A stretch of 64,000 nucleotides of DNA, taken from contig NW_019173943.1 of assembly GCF_001642475.1 (NCBI RefSeq), positions 62,001-126,000 on the forward strand, written 5' to 3'. The notes under the pieces were generated by a model. That model was not told the DNA's origin. It ran no database searches and was given only the letters and a program-made list of their open reading frames with translations. This stretch comes from Fonsecaea monophora (taxonomy: Eukaryota > Ascomycota > Eurotiomycetes > Chaetothyriales > Herpotrichiellaceae). Shown here in pieces: positions 34,336 to 44,025 of this stretch. Each line of letters starts with the position of its first letter. The stretch's first letter is position 1. The position numbers and the translations under genes were made by a program.

Positions 34336-35334
34336 TGGTGGGCCTAGGCAAAAGAAGCTCTCGGCCTGTAGGATGTCTGTGGTAATATCCTGCCTGAGAT
34401 CGTTGATAGCATTCGTGTTAAAGCAGCAGTGTGGTGACTGGGAACAGTCAGAGGTGACAAGGCGCACAAGGCCGCTGAATCAGGCTGGGAGTCACGCCTT
34501 TGCTGCTTCACCACCTCTCGAGTCACCTTTAACTAGCATCGGCTCACCGAGTTGCCGCATTGGTTGGTGAGCAAACACCTGGTTGGATTCAAAATAACCA
34601 TGCCGACGCAAACAATCAACTCTCCACGAGAACCAGGGGTTGGTTGCGAGTATCGTGGACCAATCTCCCACCAGGTTGACCCCCCAGTGACGGGCATGCT
34701 CAATGGCTTTTCGCGTGAGGGGTTGGTTCATGAACAGAAGGATGAGGCTCTATTCCAAGTTCCATTGAGAGTATCTTCCGGTCGACTCCCTGGGCCGCCT
34801 TCATTGTCTTGTCCTTCAAAAAATCTACCTCAGCCCTTTGGTGTGCCTCACCGGTCAAGGTTCTTGATAGGACTGGTGCGGGGCAAAGTTCCCGAACTAA
34901 CCGGCTTCGAACCGGCCAGTAGGCGCCCCCAACTCGACGAGGTCAGCCGCATCAGCCTTGTCTTGGGTACTTTTTAGGAGGACGTCGTACCCAATGCTAC
35001 AACCATTATACAACGCATGTCAAAGTCCACAGAGCTGGCATTACATTCCTTCAGTTGCAATTATTTCTTACGGAACTTGGACACTTTTGAGAATATGAAC
35101 AGCGAACCCTACGGTGAAGTTGTGGCATCCCCACCATAAACTCCAAGCTCCTCAGAGCACACCCAAGCGTCGTTCATAATTGCACAGCCGCTGTTTAGAA
35201 GAGCTTGGTCGTGACTCAGGTTGAAGAATTCGAGATTAACCGCTGAGGATTGTGGCATTGTGATATTGTGGTATACATGGCTATGGTATTTTTCTCAGGA
35301 GAAACGCCTCGCCCGCCTTCGCCCGCCTCGCGCC
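34336..35334. other. Probable pseudogene remnant, then hydrophobin 3' flank
   Basis: 34336-34980 has minus-strand open pieces (34492-34731 and others) in shifting frames that may be the 5' part of the decayed ankyrin gene. 34980-35334 shows nothing coding and is the 3' flank of the hydrophobin gene. Confidence 0.4.
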
Positions 35335-35854
35335 CTATTTCCCTGGAGATGTGCAGATCAGGCCTTGTCCGAGCTATCGCACAGAGATTTTTACGTCAGT
35401 TTTATCGTCGTAGTAAACGATGAGGGGCCCTCCGGAGTATGAAACGTACAATAGGCAACAAACAGCACCGTGCGCGCTGGCCGATCGAGGCGCAGATGCT
35501 CCCAAAGTCGTCGGTGCTGGTGGGCGCCGTAGGAGCTTTTTTATAGAGAGTACTCGTCAGCATCAAAACGCATTACAAGTATTCACTGTTAATTCCCAAA
35601 AGTCCATTGTCTGATATTCTTTTGGGAAAGTATCAAAAAAAAAGGAAAACCCTGGAGGAGGGGTGGCACTTACGTGGCGCACAGTCCAAGTCGGCAACAC
35701 CCAGCACATCGGTCGCGCAGCACACGGCCGAGCTGTCGGCGCCGGTGCACAGCGTCACCTGGCGGTCGACGAGGGCGCTTTTGCCCGGGATTGCCGAGGC
35801 CAGGGCGGTGGTGGCGCCGGCGGCGAGGGCGATGGCGAGTGTGGTGAAACGCAT
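35335..35854 (-). CDS. Class II hydrophobin, 101 aa, three exons
   Basis: Small secreted amphipathic protein that self-assembles at air-water or surface interfaces and coats hyphae and spores. Exons 35854-35674, 35535-35450 and 35373-35335; introns of 138 and 76 nt, GT-AG, phases consistent. Signal peptide MRFTTLAIALAAGATTALA, short propeptide, then the eight cysteines in hydrophobin order: C-x8-CC-x11-C-x16-C-x8-CC-x10-C. Key blocks are SSAVCCATDVLGVADLDC, DDFGSICASIGQRARCC and LLPILGQGLICTSPGK. Both class II introns sit near the usual positions (after the fourth Cys and after LLPI). The first spacer of 8 is one or two short of the common 9-10. The intron-broken pieces are each short, so the gene is easy to miss. 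A TATA-like site lies about 220 bases upstream. Confidence 0.92.
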
Positions 35855-37644
35855 TTTTTGGGGGGTTTGTGGTGGGTGGTAAAGCAGAGATGGGATGGGC
35901 TGTGAGAGGTTGGAAAGGACTGTAGGTTAGATTTGGCAGGAGGTGGTATGGACTCTGGAGATGGGGTATTGTTGTCTTGAGGAATCAACCAAGTAAACGC
36001 CGAGGTGGAGGATGGAGAGAGTGAGAGGAAGAAGACCTTGTCCCAGACTTGTGACAGCTTCCCTTGCACAGCTTTATACTTGTCCAAAAGACAACCAGAT
36101 AACTGCTACCCAGGCATTTGATACTCGTGCCATGATCTGGTCGGTTCCTCCCAACTGCTTGAGAAGCTTGGAGACATGGATTCCTTGATCGTCAATGCAT
36201 CACTTCGCTTCAACCGAGCCGTGTTTGTGAATTGGTGACGATCATCTGTTCCACCGTCCTCCAGTCATACCCATACCCATACCCTAGACCCCATACAACG
36301 AGATGATCCCAGTCGCCCAGTCACCCAATCACCCATTGCCAGGACACTCAGTACTGAGTAATATGTAGGTACTCCGTATGTAGGGAGGTGGAATCCCAGC
36401 CCTGCACGACCGTTGATCGACGCACTAGTCTTGGGTGCCAACGTCGTCGTACCTGCGTCGATCGCTGTTATGTGTGTGTCCAAGGAATCGAATCTCGCCT
36501 TTACTGCGTTAAGTAGTTGATCCGGTGCGACAACAGGGGCCTTCCCATGGAGCGAGAGCGGTAAAAGTACTCGTCCCGTAAGATGGTGTGCCGCTGTGTG
36601 GGTGGTTGGTGGTTGGTTTCTCATCCCCTTGTCCCTGTATAGTTTGGTTATATTCAACTTGTTTCCAGGAAATAGACGAGCTTGAAGGGCCCATTACAGC
36701 CAACATCCAGGAACAAATGACGTTGCATTCTAACCAGGAGATCATCACTTGTCGATCTTTGTGGGGAGAGATCGACAAGCCTTGCTCATAAGAGGAGTTA
36801 TTTCTGTGGCTTTGCCTCGAGAGGGTCCTGAGACATTGTTTGACTTGTCTGTGTGGGGTTTGAGCCACTCATTCACTGCCACTCATCTGCCAGGAACATG
36901 TCCTCCGTAGACAAGGCACAGATTGACGGACAGGGCAGGTTTAGGAGAATTAAACAGACGATCGACGAGCATCCATCCACCCATCCATCTCTTCTTATTT
37001 GGCCCCCCGGAAATTATCCCTGCGCTAGTCAGGGCCTGCATTCTACCCGGCTTCCATGCTGCCATGGTATTTGAACATTGTCCATCTTACTGATACCCTG
37101 ATTTCCTACCCGAGGTCTCTCTGTGAAACACTTCATGTTCAGAATCAGGATCAAGGATCTTTTTCTTTAGGCGAAGTGAGGCGAGGCGTGTCATGTCAAC
37201 ACCGAGCACTTGTACCGAGTACCGAGTACCGAGAACCCTCCCGTACATAGCTTGATAGGCACGCGCCAGGAAATCGAGAGAGTCGTTGTGATCGTCGGGC
37301 AAATCCCAGCTTCTACATTCTACATTCCACATTCCACATAAAGCGCATGGGCATGGGCATAGGCATACATACTCTTACGTAAGAGTGAGATATAGGCATG
37401 AGGCAAAAAGTAATGTCGACGGTCGTCAACACTGATATGCAATTTGCTACTATAATTGTACCTCGTAGATAACGACTATGTGGGCACATTGCAGATCTCT
37501 TTCTCTTTTCTCTTTTCCCTTTTCCCTTTGTCCTGTCGTCTCATTGTCCCAGACCTGTCATTCGCACACTGTCTCGCAAGTATTGACCAATTGCCATTCG
37601 GTGGCTGTAGAGCAGGATGAAGAGGGTATGACATGACGCCGCTC
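35855..37644. other. Intergenic 1.8 kb upstream of the hydrophobin
   Basis: The first 250 bases form the hydrophobin leader and promoter. The rest has short frames without domains and simple sequence: CCCATA repeats at about 36265-36285, and three overlapping TACCGAGTA units at 37212-37231. No gene recognised. Confidence 0.5.
36072..36078 (-). promoter_or_regulatory. TATA-like box of the hydrophobin gene
   Basis: TATAAAG on the minus strand about 220 bases before the ATG at 35854; implies a long leader of about 190 bases, common for hydrophobin genes. Confidence 0.4.
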
Positions 37645-40449
37645 TCATTGTAACCGTCGCCGCAGATCCAAACTCATCCCCAATACGGTAACGCTCGACA
37701 AGGCCATCATCGTACCCGCCGTGGACGCATCGACCGTCCCAAAACCCAAAAGCTCGCTGCCGCCCATGGCCAATGCAATCGCAAAGACATTATAAAACAC
37801 TGCCCAGTACATGTTCCACCTTGCCTGGGCCATCGTCTGGGTGGCAATCGTCATCAGCTTGGGCAGGGCGCCTAGATCGGGTGTCATGATGATCACGTCG
37901 GCAGCGCAGGTTCCCAGTGCCAGCGATGCTGAGTCTGGGCGACGACCGGACAAGGGCGAAAGGGAGAAGAGAATGCCAACATCCGCCGCAGCTTGGGCGG
38001 GTGCATCGTTTAAACCGTCGCCCAGCATCGCCACAACACTTCTGTCGCCTTTCTTCGCGGAGGATAGTCGTAGGACCGAGTCAAGAACGTCGAGTACACC
38101 AATACCATTGCTCACACCTCTCTTAGATTGGCCTTTGCTTTCACAAGCACGCTGTGACTGCACCGACACAACCAACTCCCTCTTCTCATGGGGTAAAGAT
38201 TTGGCGGCAAGGACCGGTATCTGTAACTGCGACGAAACTCGATGTGCTTCCGTCTCCGAGTCGCCCGTTAGCATGGTCAACTTCAGACCCAGGGCCTTCA
38301 GCGATTCGATAACCTGGGGGGCTCCCTGGCGAATGGTATCTTGCAGCGTAAAGGAACCTGCGTACTTGCCGTCGATGGCAAAGTAGACCTCCGTTGTTCC
38401 TCTGGCGGCTCCAGACTGATCTGTGGCGGCCGGGGTGATGGAAATGCCACTCTCAGAGAGAAAACGGCTGCTGCCAATATGCACAGTGTACCACGCCATA
38501 GCCGCCCCCTGGACTTCTGCGTACACACCCTTGCCTGTGATGCTGGACACGTTCCTGACTGGTGCAGTACCTGGCTCAGTTTCTCTGCCACGACCCTCCT
38601 TAAACTGCGGCACTGCAAGAAGCTGTCTGACACACCACTGAAACACCGCCCGAGCAACGGGGTGCGCTTGTGAGACCTCCCTCTCCGCAGCGCTCAAGAG
38701 GCTGTAGCATAACTCCCTCTTCCCCTGATCCGTGTCAAATGGCTCAGCAAAGGTCTCATGCGAGATCCGCAGTCGGCCCTCTGTCAATGTTCCTGTCTTG
38801 TCCATCACCACGTGCGTCAAGAGAGATAGGTTTTTGAAAGCTTCCACTCCGCCTGGGAGAAGAATTCCCGACGCATACGCCACGTCGACACCGGCCATAA
38901 TCGCCGAAGGCGTCGCTAAGCCAATGGCACATGGACAAGCCGAGGCCAAAATGGCCATTGCTCGCTCCGATGCAAGGTTGAGTCGATCAGTGATCGGCAG
39001 TGAGTCTGCCGTGAAAACAAACGTGTATACGAAGCCCAACATGGTCAGCACAAGGATCGTTGCGACGAAATACCTCGTGATGAGATCTTCTGTTGCTATC
39101 CCTGGCTGATCGTCCGAACCCACGCTGTTCTGTGCGCGATCATACTTCTGCTCCGTTGCTGCTTCAACGCTTGCCACAAGTCTCTCGAGACTCGAGTCTG
39201 CTTGGTCTTTTAGCACGACAGCGACGAGTTCAGCAGACAAATTGCGAGTCCCCGACATGAGGAAATCACCAACTGTTTTGCGCGATGGGAGCGACTCGCC
39301 ACTCATGCTCGCCTCATCCACCAAAGACGTCCCACGCACCACGTAACTGTCACACGGGATGAGACTTTGAGCCGAAATATGATATGTGTCCAACGGCTCA
39401 AGAAGATTTGTGGGAATCCGAGTCAGTATGGCTTCGCCTCTCTCATCTGATTCGGTATTACAACCATGCAACCGCCCCTCCAACAATACAGTCTCTAATT
39501 CGACTTCTGACTGCAACCGAAAGAGACGGGCGAGCCCAGCCGCACCCTGTCTCCGCAGCGTCACGTCGAGATACCGGCCCCCGCTTATTACCACTGCAAG
39601 AAAGGATGCCGAGGAGAAATAGGTTTTGGTGTCGACATCAGAAAGACCATGGAGGAAAATGTTGAAGAATGAAAGGAAAATGCTCAGCAGCAGTGACAGA
39701 GACAAGAGAGTGTCCATGGACAGGCTCGGAAGCTGCAGCCGTTGTCGAGAGAAACAGCTTGCCCACGCATTGCGATGGATCCAACTCGCATGCACAAGTT
39801 GGACGTAACATCCAATGACAAGCGTGAGTAGGCAGAGGAGCGGATCCAGGGCGTTCCTGAGTTGGGCTGTCATGGAGACCTTCCTCACCCAATCAATAAT
39901 AGCAATAGCTGTAGCCCACTTTGCTGCCCCATTGAAAGCTTTCTTCAAAGCCTGCAGTTCTTCTTCCCGCCGAACGAGTTTGAGATTCTGGGCGGCAGAC
40001 CCACGATTGTGCTGTCCAAGCACCTCGGCGGTGTAACCTGCGTCTTCAACGGCCGAAACCAACTCCGCTGTTGACGTTTTGGTGGCATCGTAGATCACAG
40101 TGGCTCGAGACAGTGGCAGAGACACGTTGGTTCGGATGACAGCTGGGACAGATGCCAATGCGTGGCTCAGGGTTGATACGCAAGCGGAGCAGGTCATCCC
40201 CGTGATCAACAAGCGAATCGTTGTTAGAGGTTCATTTTGGAGTTTCTCCCCTTGCCTTGGGATGGTATCGCCTCTGGGAGCTGCTGCCGGCACCTCCTGG
40301 CCCGGGTTTATGTACGGTTGGAAGCTGGGAGGAGCATATGGGTCGGGATCGGAATCGTTGTACTTGATATCGACGAGGCGAATGTCGAAGAGCTCGCACG
40401 CCTTGATGATGTGGCTCATGAAGTATGCGGTAAACACACAGCAAGCCAT
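37645..40449 (-). CDS. Copper-transporting P1B-type ATPase (CCC2/ATP7-like), 934 aa
   Basis: Pumps Cu(I) across Golgi or plasma membrane using ATP; the Golgi form loads secreted cuproenzymes. Single exon. One heavy-metal-associated domain with GMTCSACVSTLSHAL (Cys87, Cys90), then membrane segments, the actuator (SLVDEASMSGESLPSRK), the metal site SACPCAIGLATPSA (CPC at 505-507), the phosphorylated DKTGTLT (Asp550), the nucleotide-domain HP motif SQAHPVARA, TGDSE and GDGLNDAPA (810-818), and two C-terminal helices (NMYWAVFYNVFAIALAMGG, MMALSSVTVLGMSLDL). All catalytic parts are present. The N-terminus (MACCVFTAYFMSHIIKACE) lacks a second complete CxxC domain; larger fungal relatives have one or two more. 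An upstream frame with SCTACVE (40519-40752) may be a lost or separately spliced part. Confidence 0.93.
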   Translation of the reverse strand: MACCVFTAYFMSHIIKACELFDIRLVDIKYNDSDPDPYAPPSFQPYINPGQEVPAAAPRGDTIPRQGEKLQNEPLTTIRLLITGMTCSACVSTLSHALASVPAVIRTNVSLPLSRATVIYDATKTSTAELVSAVEDAGYTAEVLGQHNRGSAAQNLKLVRREEELQALKKAFNGAAKWATAIAIIDWVRKVSMTAQLRNALDPLLCLLTLVIGCYVQLVHASWIHRNAWASCFSRQRLQLPSLSMDTLLSLSLLLSIFLSFFNIFLHGLSDVDTKTYFSSASFLAVVISGGRYLDVTLRRQGAAGLARLFRLQSEVELETVLLEGRLHGCNTESDERGEAILTRIPTNLLEPLDTYHISAQSLIPCDSYVVRGTSLVDEASMSGESLPSRKTVGDFLMSGTRNLSAELVAVVLKDQADSSLERLVASVEAATEQKYDRAQNSVGSDDQPGIATEDLITRYFVATILVLTMLGFVYTFVFTADSLPITDRLNLASERAMAILASACPCAIGLATPSAIMAGVDVAYASGILLPGGVEAFKNLSLLTHVVMDKTGTLTEGRLRISHETFAEPFDTDQGKRELCYSLLSAAEREVSQAHPVARAVFQWCVRQLLAVPQFKEGRGRETEPGTAPVRNVSSITGKGVYAEVQGAAMAWYTVHIGSSRFLSESGISITPAATDQSGAARGTTEVYFAIDGKYAGSFTLQDTIRQGAPQVIESLKALGLKLTMLTGDSETEAHRVSSQLQIPVLAAKSLPHEKRELVVSVQSQRACESKGQSKRGVSNGIGVLDVLDSVLRLSSAKKGDRSVVAMLGDGLNDAPAQAAADVGILFSLSPLSGRRPDSASLALGTCAADVIIMTPDLGALPKLMTIATQTMAQARWNMYWAVFYNVFAIALAMGGSELLGFGTVDASTAGTMMALSSVTVLGMSLDLRRRLQ

Positions 40450-41676
40450 CTCTTCTCGCGAATTTCGACCAAAGTGTACAATACGGCAGTCTTCATTCAG
40501 TGTCCATCAGACAGGCTGTCACCCTAACTGCAGTGAGTCGCCGTGACAGCATTTCTTAAAGCTGTGCTTCAGGGGAACATCTCGATCTGAAGTGCCAGGA
40601 TATTCTTCAAGCCATAGTTTATCGAAGTCAGTGCCTATGTAGACACCGTTCTCTTTCGTGAAATAGAATGCAAAGGACAAAAGTTCAACACATGCTGTAC
40701 AAGAAATCGAAATGCCCCAGATGTCCAGGATAAACTTCTGCATATAAGGCATTAGTCACTCCGCCCCGAGTCATATACGGGAATCTCGACTGCAAGGCCA
40801 GAAATCGAGTCAGTCGTGAAGACGACGTCGTTGCAAAGGGAAAACCGAGGTTAACCGAGGAGACACGTGACAAGGGGTTTCGTTGGCTTGCCAAGGACAA
40901 GGCTGAGGGACAAGGCTGAACAAGATTGGGATGGTTGCAACAAGGCTGCGTGTAGGAACCAACTATCATGAAAGAGTAATGACAGGGTCAGGTGAGGAAT
41001 CATTGCCAGACTCCAACGCATCTAGATTTGTCCAAGTGGTATATGGCTCAAAATCAGCCCAATTCCCAACATCACATTCCCGGACATGCTCTCGTTACTC
41101 CATTTCTCCAAATTGCAAAGAAGTCGCTATCTCAAAGTGCCATATCAACATAAGTACCGCTTTCATCCGCCATGCCGCGACTCAGAAAAGGATATCCCAA
41201 GCAACTTCGTCAAAACTCCCTTCGTGGGAGGGGTATTGGTTGTGGGGTCTAGAAAGGACAGATGGGCAGTCATTTCTGTAAGTCGTCTCGAAAGATAAAG
41301 TGAGTGACCGTATTGACCAGATACTCCAGTCGAACTGTCTGCTCCTCTGAGCTGAGAAGTCTGAAAGTGAGAGACTAGTGTCTCGTATTAGATCATGAGT
41401 AGGTAGACGCCATGCGGTGACTATCTGTAGGTCTAGCGGAATGGCTGCAGATAGCCCTGTCGACCCTCGGCCACGTAACTTGACAATCGCTCGCGCAACA
41501 TGAGCAGGCGGTATCCCTCGTCGCTGCTCATGACTCCTGGTCGATATCAAGTGATCAAGCTCCCCGAGGTCGTCTTCCGCCTGACTAGGCTCGTTGATCA
41601 AAACTTAGAACGCCTTCGATATACAGTTATCCAAAGATCGTCACAAAAGAAACTCGTCGATACACAAGGTCTCCGC
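40450..41676. other. Intergenic 1.2 kb
   Basis: Upstream of the copper ATPase and downstream of the DUF7053 gene. A minus-strand frame at 40519-40752 carries ISCTACVELL, discussed as a possible N-terminal exon. No other gene seen. Confidence 0.45.
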
Positions 41677-42840
41677 TCATGACATCCGAGCGTAGTCCTG
41701 AGGGTTGTATCGGTACTGTTGTTGTGCCATTTGCTGTTGAGCTTGCGCTGACATAGCGTTTGGGTCTGGGCTCCGAGGCGATCTGTTGGGCGCATGTGCC
41801 ATGCCTGCTGGTAATTCGGCCATGAATGCTCGTTTTTCCATGCCAGGCGAGACCATGCCGTTGTGGGCGACAGAGCTCGGCATCGAACTGACAGACTCGG
41901 CATAGCTTTGCCGGTCTGACTGGCTGCTAGTGTGTGGGAAGTCGCTTTGGTTTGGAGAGCTGGCAGACAGTTCAGAGACTGCCGACGAGAACCGGTTGGG
42001 ATGCAGTTGTTGATGTTGCTGAGGCGGTGGCGGTTGGATGAAATGCGTACTTCCCTCCATTTCAATCGCCAGACCCTGGCTCTGCGGTGCTGGTGAGTAT
42101 TGTGGGCCGGGAGCGCCGTACATGGATTGTCTTGCATATGCCGACTGTTGAAACGCCGGGACAGCCGGGGATTGAGGGAAAGCGGATTGCGGAAGGGGAG
42201 AGAGCATGGACGGAGAATAATGGCCTTGTTGTTGGAATGTCTGGGAGCGATCTGCAGGATTCAGCGTCTTGAGTTTGCCGTCTTCCATCATGGCACTCAG
42301 CACGCCAGCGTCGATCAGTTCGGCCTTTTTCACCAAGCGGTCGACCATGGTCTTCGAGGCGGCCTTCATCTCCTTCTTGACAAACGACACCATGGCCGGG
42401 TTACATTTGATTTCAATGTCCTCACGTAGATAAAGACCCTCGGGAGGGGCATTGCTTCCCAGCTCTCTCGACTCGGGTGGCTCGCCTGGTTGATTGCCCC
42501 GAATCTGCCACTTGTTGCGCAAGTCTACGCCCATGGGCGCGTAGACATGTGTCTGTAGACCCCACGGCATATCATGGAAGCAGCCCTTGAAGGATATCTT
42601 GCCTGATCCCGCTCTTCCTATCCCTGGCACGTACTGGATCCTCTCATTGATTTCGTACCACGTGGAGAAGAATTCATCGGCGGGCGCATTCTGAGGGGCT
42701 TTGATGGGTTTGTAGCCGGTGACGAGGGGGTTCAGCTCGATAATCTCGCCATGACTGTGCAGCATGTCAATGGCCAGTTGACGGGGGATATGCGAGGGAA
42801 TCGGGGTGATGTTGGTATAGACAGATTTCTTTTTCATCAT
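41677..42840 (-). CDS. DUF7053-domain fungal protein, 387 aa
   Basis: Single exon. Residues 1-190 match a widespread uncharacterised ascomycete domain: MKKKSVYTNITPIPSHIP, HGEIIELNPLVTGYKPI, STWYEINERIQYVPG, FKGCFHDMPWGLQTHVYAP, GVDLRNKWQIRG, EGLYLREDIEIKCNPAM and FVKKEMKAASKTMVDRLV. The fold is probably START/polyketide-cyclase-like, judging from its length and beta-rich pattern; this is inference. The C-terminal half is disordered, rich in Gln, Pro, Ser and Met, ending PQDYARMS. No signal or membrane segment. Two adjacent ATGs (42840, 42837) could serve as start. Function unknown. Confidence 0.85.
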   Translation of the reverse strand: MMKKKSVYTNITPIPSHIPRQLAIDMLHSHGEIIELNPLVTGYKPIKAPQNAPADEFFSTWYEINERIQYVPGIGRAGSGKISFKGCFHDMPWGLQTHVYAPMGVDLRNKWQIRGNQPGEPPESRELGSNAPPEGLYLREDIEIKCNPAMVSFVKKEMKAASKTMVDRLVKKAELIDAGVLSAMMEDGKLKTLNPADRSQTFQQQGHYSPSMLSPLPQSAFPQSPAVPAFQQSAYARQSMYGAPGPQYSPAPQSQGLAIEMEGSTHFIQPPPPQQHQQLHPNRFSSAVSELSASSPNQSDFPHTSSQSDRQSYAESVSSMPSSVAHNGMVSPGMEKRAFMAELPAGMAHAPNRSPRSPDPNAMSAQAQQQMAQQQYRYNPQDYARMS

Positions 42841-44025
42841 GGCGACGGTTGGCGCACTCGAGGCACCGGTATGAGGCTAGAGGTGAGGTCAAGGTATTCG
42901 CGGAAGACGATGACGACGGCTGCGTTTGTTTGAGGACAAGTCTTGGATGTAGTTTCTGTCTGGGTTCAACAACAATCAAAGCTGCAAAGAAATCGCAGGC
43001 AGAAGGTTGTCAGATTGCGCAGGCCCAGCTGTGACGGGGGTTTATGCAGTAGTAGGGCAACCGCTTCCCCCAGGTTCCAATTTTCCAAAGCTGACAAGAA
43101 GCTGAACCGGGAAAAGGCCAGCGCACGCCCTCGCGAACCCAGGATATGCTGGAGGCGAATAATAACCCTGGCCTTGTAGCGGAGGGGAAATGGATGGAAG
43201 TCTATCCGGGAAACCAAATACGGGCTTGTGGCGGCCGGCGGACTTTTGGCTTCTCAGGCCCTGACAAGATGGTTCATTCAGCAGGATTCTGCGGGAATTG
43301 TTTCGTGAAGCGACTATGCCTGCTTAAGGCCGGGTTTTTGATTAAATAATACATGTCTAAGGACCCGGTAGACGGCTCGACGGTTCACCAGTGGAGGTTC
43401 TGGAAGGGAGGCGTAGGAGGCTCCATTGCTATAATAATCTAGGGCTGCAGCGATCACTAGCATCAAGTCTAGAGACGCCCCTCCTATCTCCTCGTATACT
43501 CCTACATCCGTGACACAACACCGCTCAAGTAGAGCCAGAATGATGGTCGAGGCGGCTGGCAGCTGGCAGCGAACAGCCCCCCATGAGGAGGCCTGAAAAC
43601 TCTGGGCGCTGATCAAGTCTGATTGCACCCATGGGCATCTTCGCCGTCCCTCCCAAGGCGTCCGTGGGCGTCACACGAACGTGGCGGAGTGGAACAGGGT
43701 CATCATCTAAATATCTCGGCTGCGGCATGATTGGCTGCGCATACAGCCACAGCCCACGTCCGACGCGCACTGAAGCCGCACGCGAGGGAAAAAGCGAAGG
43801 AGATTTCTGCTCAAAGGCTCGAAGAGGAAGGTCCCTTTGACCATTTTATTATTGCTTGGTGTTGAGATGTTGGATTGTCATTGTTGTTGCTGCGAAGAAC
43901 CCCTTTTCGGTAATTTCTGAAAAGCCGCGCCACTTAAGCACCATGGCCCCATGGCACGGGCACCACGGAAGTCTTCAGTAGCGAAGATTTATTTGTCATC
44001 CTAGGTGGCCCCCAGCACCCCGGTC
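42841..44025. other. Intergenic 1.2 kb
   Basis: Promoter of the DUF7053 gene on the left, 3' flank of the second MFS gene on the right. Short frames without domains; nothing else recognised. Confidence 0.5.
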
